Assembly (NCBI GenBank): GCA_013822735.1
Contig: PNKZ01000007.1
Span: forward strand, 186,001 to 250,000
DNA: 64,000 bases
Origin: Pirellula sp.
Lineage (GTDB): Bacteria; Planctomycetota; Planctomycetia; Pirellulales; PNKZ01
Direction of reading: 5' to 3'
Below, one piece after another: positions 51,220 through 60,009 of this stretch. The notes under the pieces are model-generated. The model was not told where the DNA came from. It ran no database searches and saw only the letters and a list, made by a program, of their open reading frames with translations. The translations under genes and the position numbers were made by a program. Within the stretch, counting starts at the first letter, position 1, and the number at the start of each line of letters is the position of its first letter.

Positions 51220-51720
51220 ATGAGCGAACCATCCCGGACCGACGCGGCAGACCTGATTCTCGGCGAGTTCCCTCGGACGCTCGATGAACGTTTTCGCGTA
51301 GCGGTGCCGACGGAACTGGTGGCGGCGTTACATGCGGTCGACGGAGCCTGCGTGTTGGCCAAACAGCGCCCCGGCTGTTTGAGTTTGTGGGAAGCTGCGG
51401 CGTGGCGCAAGCAGATGGATGCCGGCGTGGAACTGATTCGCGCCAAGATGCGGGCGGGAAAACTGGAAGGACGGTCCTCGCAGGTTCAGATGCTCGGCCG
51501 GCTGCTTTCAACGCGGCACGCCGACGTTCAACTAGGAGATCGCGGCAGATTGCTGATACCCGACGGCTTTCGTCCCTTCTTGCAAGCCGAGGCCGGGGGC
51601 GAAGTAGTGCTGGTCGGAGCGGGAATTTGCATTGAAATCTGGAAGCCTGAGTCTTGGCTCGATTACCTCAATCGCCGCATCCCTCGCTTTAAGAAACTGT
51701 TCGATCGACTTTCCGATTAA
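51220..51720 (+). CDS. mraZ: MraZ-family DNA-binding protein (solitary)
   Basis: 166-residue member of the MraZ family, which binds TGGGN repeats and represses the division and cell wall (dcw) operon in other bacteria. The two swapped-hairpin (AbrB-like) halves are visible: ILGEFPRTLDERFRVAVPTEL (residues 11-31) and QLGDRGRLLIPDGFRPFLQ (about 105-123), each with the DxxxRxxxP pattern. It ends with KPESWLDYLNRRIPRF. In most bacteria mraZ is followed by rsmH and ftsL; here a repeat and an unrelated gene on the other strand follow. Planctomycetes lack ftsZ and divide without the usual dcw set, so its targets must differ. Confidence 0.88.
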   Translation: MSEPSRTDAADLILGEFPRTLDERFRVAVPTELVAALHAVDGACVLAKQRPGCLSLWEAAAWRKQMDAGVELIRAKMRAGKLEGRSSQVQMLGRLLSTRHADVQLGDRGRLLIPDGFRPFLQAEAGGEVVLVGAGICIEIWKPESWLDYLNRRIPRFKKLFDRLSD

Positions 51721-52003
51721 AACTCTTCATCCACCACTCAATTCAATTCATTCGAATCAAGGTCCGGTTCGGTTGTGAAGCTCGCTTTCGTCTGCTCCCC
51801 GTTGTCACCCGGTGCGTAGCGAATTCCCAGGGATAGGAACACAAGGCCAGGATGGCCACAGCGAAGTTTCCCCGAGCCGGACTTTTTATTTCGGCGCGTG
51901 AGAAGGCAATAGTTCCTGTAGGGAACGCCCTCTGCGGCGTTCCGTGATTCGCGTTGTGCGCGGAACGCCGCGGAGGGCGTTCCCTACAGAAGCCGGAGAG
52001 CGG
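51721..52003. other. spacer after mraZ holding a compact repeat
   Basis: No supported gene. Bases 51916-51989 are a compact inverted repeat (separate entry). The rest shows no structure that I recognise. Confidence 0.5.
51916..51989. mobile_element. compact inverted-repeat element (two 29-bp arms)
   Basis: The arms 51916-51944 and 51961-51989 are inverted copies with one mismatch, separated by 16 bases. Each is the same GGAACGCC/GGCGTTCC unit as at 8592, 8771, 6397 and 63770. This is the short form of the 8592-8799 element, with no internal sequence. It could be the residue of internal loss or a minimal copy. Confidence 0.8.
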
Positions 52004-52300
52004 CTACTTCTTCATCTGCACGTAGAGCATGCGCAGGTCGCGCAAGAGCGTCTCGTTCAGGTGCGTCTCGTCGGGGGTCCGGTTCCCCTTCGTCTTTTCT
52101 TCGAGCATCGCGATCAGATCTATAAAGTGTCGCGATTGGTCGAGGTCGACCTCGCGCTTCTTCGTAAGCGGGTGCTCAATCTGCCCGAGCGTCAGCAGCG
52201 CCTGAGTGCCCAACGTCGTGAGCAGCGTTTGCAACGTCGGCGGAGGGATCGGGCCTCGCTCCAGATTCTTTGTGTCATTGGATGCCGGTACGTCGCTCAT
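52004..52300 (-). CDS. DUF1844 protein
   Basis: 98-residue cytoplasmic protein of the DUF1844 family, unknown function. The pattern [22 protein letters not shown], [22 protein letters not shown] and [13 protein letters not shown] matches the family, which is frequent in planctomycetes and some other bacteria. Its ATG overlaps the TGA of pyrG (four bases), so it is probably co-transcribed and coupled with CTP synthase. Confidence 0.85.
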   Translation of the reverse strand: MSDVPASNDTKNLERGPIPPPTLQTLLTTLGTQALLTLGQIEHPLTKKREVDLDQSRHFIDLIAMLEEKTKGNRTPDETHLNETLLRDLRMLYVQMKK

Positions 52301-53967
52301 CGCTGTTCCTCGTAGGTGATCTCGGGCGATTGGTCCGTGCGCGGCTCGCTGCGAAGTTCGCCGCGCGACTTGTGCCGTTCGACGGCCGCGGCGATAAACG
52401 CCGCAAACAGCGGGTGGGCCTTGATCGGCTTGCTCTTAAATTCCGGATGGAACTGCACCGCCAAGAACCAAGGATGCGACGGCAGTTCCAAAATCTCCAC
52501 GAGCGAGCCGTCGGGGCTGGTGCCGGAGAATTTCATTCCGTGCGCGGCAAACTGCTGCCGGTACACGTTATTGAACTCGTAGCGATGGCGGTGCCGCTCG
52601 TCGATCTTCGCCGCACCGTACGCCGTGGCGGCATGGCTGCCGCTCTCCAACTTGGCGGGCTGCGTGCCGAGTCGCATCGTGCCCCCCAGGTCCGTAATGG
52701 TCTTCTGCTCATCAAGCAGGCAAATCACGGGGTGCGACGTGTCTTTGCTGAATTCCGTGGAGTGGGCGCCGCTGAGGCCGATCACGTTGCGAGCAAATTC
52801 GATCGCCGCGCATTGCATGCCGAGGCAGATGCCGAAAAACGGAATATCGCGCTCGCGGGCAAAGCGGATCGATTCCACCTTCCCCTCGATGCCCCGCTCG
52901 CCGAAGCCGCCGGGTATAAGAATGCCGTCGTAGCCCGAAAGCAGGCGTTCCGGGCCTTCGCGTTCGACTTCTTCGGCCTGAATCCGCTGGATTCGCACTT
53001 GGGCGTGGTTCGCCAAGCCGGCATGGTCGAGCGATTCGTAGATCGACTTATACGCATCGCGGTGTTCCGCATACTTGCCGACCACGGCGATGCTGATCTC
53101 TTCACGCGGGTTGCGCAGCCGATGCAACAAATCGCGCCAGGCGTCGAGTTTGAGTTGGCCGAGCGGCAGCGAGAGCTTCTTGCAAATCTGTTCGTCGAGC
53201 TTGTTTTCGACCAAGCTCAGCGGCACTTCGTAGATCGAAAAGTCTTTGTCCTTCTCTTCGATCACCGCTTCGAGCGGCACATTGCAGAAGAGCGCGATCT
53301 TTTCGCGGTCTTCCCGGCTAATGGAGCGTTCGGTGCGGCAAATCAAAATGTCGGGCTGGATACCGATCTGTCGCAGTTGGCCGACCGAGTGTTGCGTCGG
53401 TTTCGTCTTGAGTTCGCCGGCCGCCTTGAGATACGGCACCAGCGTCAAATGGATATAGAGGCAGTTTTCTTTGCCTACGTCGAGCGAAAACTGGCGAATC
53501 GCCTCCATAAACGGCAGGCTTTCGATGTCGCCCACCGTGCCGCCAATTTCCGTGATCACCACATCCACGTCGTCCGAAGCGAGTCGATGGACGCAATCCT
53601 TAATTTCGTTGGTGATATGCGGTATCACCTGTACGGTCTTGCCGAGAAACTCGCCGCGCCGTTCCTTATTGATCACCGCCAAATAGATCTGGCCGGTCGT
53701 ATAGTTAGAATCGCGGGTCAGCGGGCCGTTCGTAAAGCGCTCGTAGTGCCCGAGGTCGAGGTCGGTTTCGCTGCCGTCATCGAGCACGTAGACTTCGCCG
53801 TGCTGGTAGGGGCTCATGGTCCCCGGGTCGACGTTGATATACGGATCGAACTTCTGCAACCGAACCCGCAGCCCGCGCTGCTCGAGGAGCATGCCGACCG
53901 AGGCGCTAGTGAGCCCCTTTCCGAGGGAACTGACCACGCCGCCGGTTACAAAAATGTGCTTCGTCAT
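52297..53967 (-). CDS. pyrG: CTP synthase
   Basis: Glutamine-dependent amidotransferase making CTP from UTP. The 556 residues have the synthetase domain [25 protein letters not shown] (P-loop, residues 1-25), [25 protein letters not shown] and GHYERF, and a class I glutaminase domain with [17 protein letters not shown] (catalytic Cys near residue 385) and a final FHPEFKSKP His/Glu pair near 525. Length is normal. It is followed by the coupled DUF1844 gene. Confidence 0.96.
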   Translation of the reverse strand: MTKHIFVTGGVVSSLGKGLTSASVGMLLEQRGLRVRLQKFDPYINVDPGTMSPYQHGEVYVLDDGSETDLDLGHYERFTNGPLTRDSNYTTGQIYLAVINKERRGEFLGKTVQVIPHITNEIKDCVHRLASDDVDVVITEIGGTVGDIESLPFMEAIRQFSLDVGKENCLYIHLTLVPYLKAAGELKTKPTQHSVGQLRQIGIQPDILICRTERSISREDREKIALFCNVPLEAVIEEKDKDFSIYEVPLSLVENKLDEQICKKLSLPLGQLKLDAWRDLLHRLRNPREEISIAVVGKYAEHRDAYKSIYESLDHAGLANHAQVRIQRIQAEEVEREGPERLLSGYDGILIPGGFGERGIEGKVESIRFARERDIPFFGICLGMQCAAIEFARNVIGLSGAHSTEFSKDTSHPVICLLDEQKTITDLGGTMRLGTQPAKLESGSHAATAYGAAKIDERHRHRYEFNNVYRQQFAAHGMKFSGTSPDGSLVEILELPSHPWFLAVQFHPEFKSKPIKAHPLFAAFIAAAVERHKSRGELRSEPRTDQSPEITYEEQR

Positions 53968-54376
53968 CCGTTTGAGATACCTTCCGTGCCGCAGGTTACC
54001 GACTTACCGAACGCCCCAGAACCCAAACGACCGATTTTAGCAACAATCGCCCCCGCCGGCACGGCCCCGAAAACTGCGGGAAAACACCGTCCGACAGTGT
54101 AGTAGGCACGCTCCGCGTGCCGTCGGGCGATTTATGAAAGTCGGTTTCGGCAATTCATATCGACTTCGATGCAAACCACCTCGCCCACTGGGAGACGTCG
54201 ACGAGCTTTAGCTCGGCGGATGAGGGTCGTGCCGCATGACGCTTGGCTCAAAGATCGTTAACGGCGCCGAGCATGTGCCGCGCGCGATGCCAAGCGTTGT
54301 GCGACCTCACCGTCATCCGCGCCTAACGGCCACCTTCTCCCAGTGCGAGAAGGTTTCATGCACGGCTCTCCCTGCG
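53968..54376. other. spacer upstream of pyrG with short hairpins
   Basis: About 410 bases without a supported gene. A short hairpin GGCACGCTCCGCGTGCC lies at 54106-54122 and another, ACCTTCTCCCAGTGCGAGAAGGT, at about 54332-54354. Both resemble repeats seen widely between bacterial genes. The promoter for pyrG must be here but no clear hexamers were found. Confidence 0.5.
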
Positions 54377-56476
54377 CTACTTCGCAGGCAGCCATTGCAC
54401 GGCGTCGACCACGGTGTAGCCGTTGGTATCTGCGTTCGTCAGGATCACCGTCGCCGGTTGGTCGGCGGCAAATTCGAACACGCCGAGCGAAACAAACAAG
54501 TCGTCGATCGGCGGTGTTTCACGTTGATTCACGCGCACGATGTCGGTCCCCTTGGCGTGCTGGATTTGCACCGGCGCCGCCGTCGCGCGATTGGTGTTCG
54601 GAGCATAGGCAAGCCGCACTTCGTACTTTCCCGCCGCCGGCAACTTCGCCATGAACGTCGCGGTATGCTTGCCGTCTTTCGTGTTGCCGTCGTGCCGATA
54701 CCCTTCGCCGATGAACTTCTTCGCGGCGCCGCTTCCCGTCCAATCGCCTTCATACTTGGCCTGAGCGTCGTCGACGATTACACCTTCGAGCTTCTTCACG
54801 TCGACTCCCTTCGCGCTCGCAGGACCCGTGTATTCCAGCACTTGCCCGTCGGCGATGAGCTTTTCGCGAAGCTTCGCGTACGGCACGTCTTGCACCGCTT
54901 GGCCGGCGTCGATCGCCATGGCCGCCGCGGTCGCAGCCGATTGGCCGAGAATCATAAACACCGGCTCCATGCGAATGCTGCCGAAGGCGATGTGCGTGCT
55001 GGAGACGCAAACCGGCACCAGCAGGTTATCGCATTGCTCGCGCTTGGGGACCAGCGAACCGTAGGCTATGGCGTAAGGCCCGAACGTCGAGACGCCGATG
55101 TCTCCTTCGTTCTGCACGTACCCTTCCGGCGTGATATAGCGCTGGATGTTGTGCGAGTCGATGCCGTATGAGCCCATGCCGACGGAGTCGGCCGTCGGCT
55201 TCTTCTTTTGCAGTTCGTTCTGCGTCATCACGAACGAACCGACCATCCGCCGGGCTTCACGCACATAGATCTGGTGCGACCAACCGCCGTTATCCTTGAA
55301 TTCGTCCTTCGGCAAACCCCACGTTTTCATCTCGTTCTGCACATCGCTCGGGATGCGCGGGTCGTTGGCGATGAAGTAGAGCCAGCCTTGCTGGTAGGTC
55401 GTGTGCTCGGCGATGATTTCCTTGCGACGCTCGTACGACGCATCGGGATAATCGTAGTTGTAGCCGATGTTGTCGGTGCTCATCGGGCCGTGGTTGTTCG
55501 TATCGGTTTTGTGATTCGGAATCGGATCGAACTTATTGAACGTTTGCGTCCAACCGGCCTCGTACACGCGTACGAGCAATTCATATTGCTTCGGGTCGTA
55601 CCCTTCCGGCTTTGCAAACGGGATGCGGTTCGACGGGTCGTTCGTGAGGCACATCCGGAAACAGTAGGCCTGCACCTTCTTGTCTTCCGAGCCGTATTCC
55701 CCGGGCGTTTCCGTGGTGATGCGAGGCAACACGCCGCTGGAGGGATCGCCGGGAATCACGTACGGGCTGATCTTTTTCGACAAGCCGCCGAAGTGATGCT
55801 GATGGTGCAAGATGCCGGTCTGCACGCCGTTCCATTGTTCGCCATACTTTGCATTGGCTTCGCGCCCAACGTGGTAATCGACGCCGGCCGCGGCCATAAG
55901 GTCGCCTTCGTAGGTGCCGTCGATAAAGATTTTGCCGCGGTACGTCTTGCCGGAAAGCGTAGTAATCGCGGTGATTCGCGTCCCGTCCTTCGCCACGCCC
56001 TTGGCGCGATCGAGCCATTCGTCACGGACGACCGGAATGTCGTTCTCGCGGACCCAATCTTCGAAGACTTGCTCGGCGACGTGCGGTTCGAAGATCCACA
56101 TCGTCCGTTCGGCGCCGTCTATCGCCGGCGTGCCTTGTCCCTTGTTGCCGTATTCCTCGCGCTTCTGCTGGACCCAAGCTTCCGGCTTGTCGTAGTGCTT
56201 CCAAACGCGATGGTAGAAATCGCGCGCTAGGCCGCCGATCGTGGCTTTGTTGCCGGTGTCGGTGAAGCCCAGACCGCCCGACGAAAGGCCCCCCAGGTGC
56301 TTGTCGGGGGAAACAACGATGACCGTCTTCCCCATTCGCTTGACCTGTACGGCCGAGGCGATGGAGCCTGATGTGCCGCCGTAGACGACGACGTCGTAGA
56401 TCTTTTCTTCCGCGGCGCGGGCGGAGCCTGTGAGGAACGAGAGCGCGAGGGCGAGCGAGAGAATGCGATGGGGCAT
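54377..56476 (-). CDS. secreted FAD-dependent oxidoreductase with golvesin-like C-terminus
   Basis: 699-residue exported oxidoreductase. A signal peptide ends GSARA (about residue 21). The FAD-binding dinucleotide fold starts YDVVVYGGTSGSIASAVQVKRMGKTVIVV (about residues 26-55), then GGLSSGGLGFTDTGNKATIGGLARDFY, and the FAD-dependent section with GVDYHVGREANAKYGE and a MGSYGIDSHN motif. Residues about 575-699 form a beta-sandwich like the golvesin/xanthan-lyase C-terminal domain (ending YTVVDAVQWLPAK), which probably binds carbohydrate. It shares its architecture with the protein at 60010-62103. The substrate is unknown, likely a sugar. Confidence 0.85.
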   Translation of the reverse strand: MPHRILSLALALSFLTGSARAAEEKIYDVVVYGGTSGSIASAVQVKRMGKTVIVVSPDKHLGGLSSGGLGFTDTGNKATIGGLARDFYHRVWKHYDKPEAWVQQKREEYGNKGQGTPAIDGAERTMWIFEPHVAEQVFEDWVRENDIPVVRDEWLDRAKGVAKDGTRITAITTLSGKTYRGKIFIDGTYEGDLMAAAGVDYHVGREANAKYGEQWNGVQTGILHHQHHFGGLSKKISPYVIPGDPSSGVLPRITTETPGEYGSEDKKVQAYCFRMCLTNDPSNRIPFAKPEGYDPKQYELLVRVYEAGWTQTFNKFDPIPNHKTDTNNHGPMSTDNIGYNYDYPDASYERRKEIIAEHTTYQQGWLYFIANDPRIPSDVQNEMKTWGLPKDEFKDNGGWSHQIYVREARRMVGSFVMTQNELQKKKPTADSVGMGSYGIDSHNIQRYITPEGYVQNEGDIGVSTFGPYAIAYGSLVPKREQCDNLLVPVCVSSTHIAFGSIRMEPVFMILGQSAATAAAMAIDAGQAVQDVPYAKLREKLIADGQVLEYTGPASAKGVDVKKLEGVIVDDAQAKYEGDWTGSGAAKKFIGEGYRHDGNTKDGKHTATFMAKLPAAGKYEVRLAYAPNTNRATAAPVQIQHAKGTDIVRVNQRETPPIDDLFVSLGVFEFAADQPATVILTNADTNGYTVVDAVQWLPAK

Positions 56477-56482
56477 GGGCGC

Positions 56483-56692
56483 GGGGAGTTATAAGTTATG
56501 AATTGGGAGTTATGAACGTGGGCGACACGACTACTTCACACTAGCCCCGACGCGCAAGCGAGGGGACGTTCGGCAATGCTGAATGCTGGGTGCTGAGTGC
56601 TGAACGGCGAAGATATTCGCACTTCATAACTCATAACTCTGAACTCATAACTACCCTAAGCGTCCCCTCGCTTGCGCTTCGGGGCTAGTGTG
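56483..56692. mobile_element. MITE-like element with 32-bp terminal inverted repeats
   Basis: The arms at 56537-56568 and 56661-56692 are inverted copies with 31 of 32 positions matching, starting CACACTAGCCCCGA. The middle (56572-56655) consists of word-like repeats: GCTGAATGCTGGGTGCTGAG and ATAACTCATAACTCTGAACT. A further TTATAAGTTATGAATT word-repeat lies just outside at 56488-56510. The right arm ends eight bases from the stop codon of the large dehydrogenase. No ORF inside. Confidence 0.78.
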
Positions 56693-56699
56693 CGGTGGT

Positions 56700-59600
56700 T
56701 TACTTCTCAACAGGGAGTGCGACTTGCGAGCGGCTTTGCAGATACCCGAAGAGGTCGCGGAGTTGGGTTGCCGTCAGCGGTTGCAATTGATTCTCAGGCA
56801 TGAGCGACAGCGGCACAATCTGGCGTTCTTCGATCGACGACTTTTCCAGCGTCACGGTTTCCGTCGCGGTGCGCAGCGTGACCGTCTTTTCCGTTTCAGC
56901 GAGGATCAGGCCGTTGAAGGTGCGGCCGTCGTCGAGCGTGAGGACCGACATCCGGAAATCGGCCGACACCACGGCGCTCGGGTCGACCATGTTCTCCAGC
57001 AAGTAATCCATGTTGTCGCGATTCGCGCCCGTGAGATCGGGCCCGACCGATTGCCCTTCGCCGAAGAGCTTGTGGCACTGCGCACACGACTTTGCGAACA
57101 GGGCCCGGCCGGCGCTTTTGTCGGCCGACGCCAAGAGGCTCGGCGTCAACTTCGCCTTGAGTTCGGCGATGAGGGCTTTCTTCTCGGCCGGGCTATCGCG
57201 GAATTCTCCCCAGGTCTGCGAAAGAAGTTTCTTCAACTCCGGATCATTGAATCCGTGGATTTGGCGCGCAAGCGAGGCGTTGAGATCGGTGCGGAGAATT
57301 TTTTCTTCCACGATCGCCGTAAGGAACGCCTTCGCATAGGTCGGCCGCGAAGCAAGCACCGTGAGGAGTTGCGCTCGTTCGGAGTGATGAAACTTCTTGT
57401 AGGCCTCGACGAGTTGCTTCGCCGCGGCCGGGTCGTCGAACTGGGCCAGCCCTCGCGCAGCCACGGGATTGAGGAACCGCACGCCGAGCGTTTGCTCGCA
57501 GATCTTGCGTAAGTCCGGCGGACGGGCATCAATGAGCGTTTGCAAGGCCGCCTTCCGTACGGCGACGTCCGCCTTGCCGTCGAGCGCCAAGGCCTTCACG
57601 GCGTCGAGCGCCCGACCATCGCCGAAGAGAACGCTGAGCTCGCGAACTTGCCCCGCCAACACTTGGTCGTCGGTCATCGCCAGAGTTTGTGCGAACTTGC
57701 CCCACGCCGCAGGCTTCGGAGCCTTGCGCCAGCCGGTAAGCGCCGCCGAAGCCCCAGCGACGATATCGGCCGCCAGGGCCGGATCGTTCTTCTCGATGGC
57801 CGCGGCCAACAGATCGTTGAGCGGAGCAGGATGCTTTTCGACATCCTCCGCCAACCGTCGGGCAATCAACCGTCGCGTCGTCGGCAACTTGCACTCAGCG
57901 GCGAGCTTGGCCAACTCGGTCGCATGCTTCTCTGCCGTCGGAATCAGGCCGTACCAGATCATGAGCGGGATGTTGTGGTCGCCAGCGTCTTCAGAATGTT
58001 GCACGAGTTCACGAGCCACGCCGATCCGTTGGTCGGGGTGTAGACGCTGCAAGGCTGAGGCAACGGCTAGGCGAACATGCGGAGACTCGTCGTGGCGCGC
58101 GGCGTTCCTCAGAAGCTCCAGCCTTTCGTTCGCAAGGCCTGGATCATCGCCGGCCGGACGCTTCGACATGGTCGTGTCGAGCGGCAAATTATCGACCAAC
58201 ATTCGAATTGCCCAGGTTCGCACATGAGGATCTGCATTCTTGCAAAGGTCAACGAAAGGAAGGTCCTTTGCCTGGTTCAACGATGCGAGCGACCAGATCG
58301 CATGCAAAACTTCGTTTCTATCGGGACTGCGCAGTTTCGAAAGGTTGTCGTCACCTGCATACGAGGACACCGAAGCTTGAAATTCAGGTTGAAGATGAGC
58401 GCGGTATGCCGCTGACTCCAGAGCGTTTCGATAAAGCTTGGGGTACCACGACATCATGGAATGTCGCGACTTGCTGGGGAATAGCCGCAGTTTTCCTCCA
58501 GGTATCACGCCGACTTCCACTTCGCGTTGATGCTGCGGCGCGCTCTCGTACACGATCCGATAAATCCGTCCGCTGCGACGGTGAACGCCGTTGCGTTCGT
58601 GGCATTCTCCGGTGTCGCTCCAATCGGCCACGTACACGGCGCCGTCCGGGCCTTCGCTCAGCTCCATGCCGCGAAACCATTTGTCGGCGACGACGAATAA
58701 GTCCGGCTCGTGCTTTGCCAGGAAGCCGGAGCCGTCGCGGTCGAGCCGTTCCGTGTTGGCGCGCAGGCCGTGCATATTGAGAGTAAAGAGTCGATCGCGG
58801 TATTTCTCCGGCCACTGATTGCCTTGGTAGATCATGCAGCCAATATGGGCATGACCGCCTCCGTATTCATTGGCCGCTCCGTCGCGTGATTTGCTCCATT
58901 CTTGCTTTGTGTCGAAGTGCCAATGGTCGGCATGAAAATCGATCAGCTCATACACGCGCGGGTTCGGGTCAATCGTATGCGGCCGCGTATAGTGGGCTCC
59001 GGCGATCGAGTGCCACAGATGGCCGTTCACCGTGTTGATGAAGAACAGCTCGCCATGTTTATCCCAGTCATGGCCCCAGGGGTTCGTCGTGCCGGCGTTA
59101 AGCGACTCGAATACGTTGGTAAACGGCGAGTAGCGCCACATGCCGCCGCGCAGCGGAATGCGCTCTTCCACCGGAGTGCCGGGCCTGCCGACATCGCCGG
59201 GACTCGACGCGCCGCAGCGCCCGTAGAGCCAGCCGTCGGGCCCGAAGCGGAGTCCGTTGGCGAGGTTGTGGTAGTTTTCCGGCGGTACGCGGAAGCCGTC
59301 GAGATGTAGTTGCGCAGGACCGTCCGGTTTGTCGTCGCCGTCTTTGTCGGCGAGGAACAAGAGCTGCGGCGGGCAGATGCACCAGACGCCCCCCAGTCCG
59401 ATCTCGATGCCGGTGAGCATGGTGAGATCGTCGGCAAACACTTTGCGCTCGTCCATCCGGCCGTCGCCGTCGGTGTCGCTGAGAATGATAATCCGGTCGC
59501 GGAGCTTGAGATCGAACTTGATGCCGGCTTCGGCATAGGTGTAGTTCTCGGCGACCCAGAGCCGGCCCTTCGCATCCCAGGCCATGGCGATGGGGTTCTG

Positions 59601-59822
59601 CACGTCGGGCTCGGCCGCGAAGACGTTCGCCTTGAAGCCCGGCGGAAGCTTCATCGTCCGCACGACTTCTTCCGGCTTCATGGCTCCGGCGCCGACTTCG
59701 GTTTCGGAATCATACGGCTCGGGAAACGTCTCCGCCGCGAGAACAATCGCAGGAAGCGACAACAGGGCAAGACCGAAGGCGGCGACTAGTGCGCGACGGG
59801 TTACGTTTCGCGAGTGCAGCAT
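56700..59822 (-). CDS. PVC-type membrane-bound dehydrogenase with CxxCH heme site
   Basis: 1040-residue exported redox protein. The signal peptide ends VLA (about residue 31). N-terminal beta-propeller dehydrogenase region, about residues 60-420, has MAWDAKGRLWVAENYTY and DGDGRMDERKVFADDL, and GPDGAVYVADWSD. The middle, about 480-850, is helical and repeat-like (HEAT-type: HVRTWAIRMLVDN, HVRLAVASALQRL, AVRKAALQTLIDA). The C-terminus carries a cytochrome c motif CAQCHKLFGEGQSVGPDLTG (heme Cys about residue 909) and a conserved LDDGRTFNGLI/LMPENQL ending. It probably oxidises a sugar or alcohol and passes electrons to a periplasmic carrier. It is transcribed with the FAD enzyme at 54377 (same strand), the MITE-like element lying between them. 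Confidence 0.87.
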   Translation of the reverse strand: MLHSRNVTRRALVAAFGLALLSLPAIVLAAETFPEPYDSETEVGAGAMKPEEVVRTMKLPPGFKANVFAAEPDVQNPIAMAWDAKGRLWVAENYTYAEAGIKFDLKLRDRIIILSDTDGDGRMDERKVFADDLTMLTGIEIGLGGVWCICPPQLLFLADKDGDDKPDGPAQLHLDGFRVPPENYHNLANGLRFGPDGWLYGRCGASSPGDVGRPGTPVEERIPLRGGMWRYSPFTNVFESLNAGTTNPWGHDWDKHGELFFINTVNGHLWHSIAGAHYTRPHTIDPNPRVYELIDFHADHWHFDTKQEWSKSRDGAANEYGGGHAHIGCMIYQGNQWPEKYRDRLFTLNMHGLRANTERLDRDGSGFLAKHEPDLFVVADKWFRGMELSEGPDGAVYVADWSDTGECHERNGVHRRSGRIYRIVYESAPQHQREVEVGVIPGGKLRLFPSKSRHSMMSWYPKLYRNALESAAYRAHLQPEFQASVSSYAGDDNLSKLRSPDRNEVLHAIWSLASLNQAKDLPFVDLCKNADPHVRTWAIRMLVDNLPLDTTMSKRPAGDDPGLANERLELLRNAARHDESPHVRLAVASALQRLHPDQRIGVARELVQHSEDAGDHNIPLMIWYGLIPTAEKHATELAKLAAECKLPTTRRLIARRLAEDVEKHPAPLNDLLAAAIEKNDPALAADIVAGASAALTGWRKAPKPAAWGKFAQTLAMTDDQVLAGQVRELSVLFGDGRALDAVKALALDGKADVAVRKAALQTLIDARPPDLRKICEQTLGVRFLNPVAARGLAQFDDPAAAKQLVEAYKKFHHSERAQLLTVLASRPTYAKAFLTAIVEEKILRTDLNASLARQIHGFNDPELKKLLSQTWGEFRDSPAEKKALIAELKAKLTPSLLASADKSAGRALFAKSCAQCHKLFGEGQSVGPDLTGANRDNMDYLLENMVDPSAVVSADFRMSVLTLDDGRTFNGLILAETEKTVTLRTATETVTLEKSSIEERQIVPLSLMPENQLQPLTATQLRDLFGYLQSRSQVALPVEK

Positions 59823-60009
59823 GAGAATTGGGCCTAAGCTATCCATCCATCGACGAGCATGAAAACGACCGGCCCATGATAACTTCGCGGCCGGCCAAAA
59901 AGTAGCGGCGGCGGTTGGTTAAAAGATTGCCGGCGCTTGCGTTACCGCAAGGCGCGGCATACGGTGAGGCGTCTCGCGATTCCCGCTCGATTCCGCCCTT
60001 CACATCCTC

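Noticed and set aside
52270-54102. 610-codon plus-strand ORF
   Set aside because: Antisense to pyrG, which is a complete, conserved enzyme.
54332-54354. Hairpin considered as terminator of the FAD enzyme gene
   Set aside because: No T-run follows on the minus strand; more likely a dispersed short repeat.
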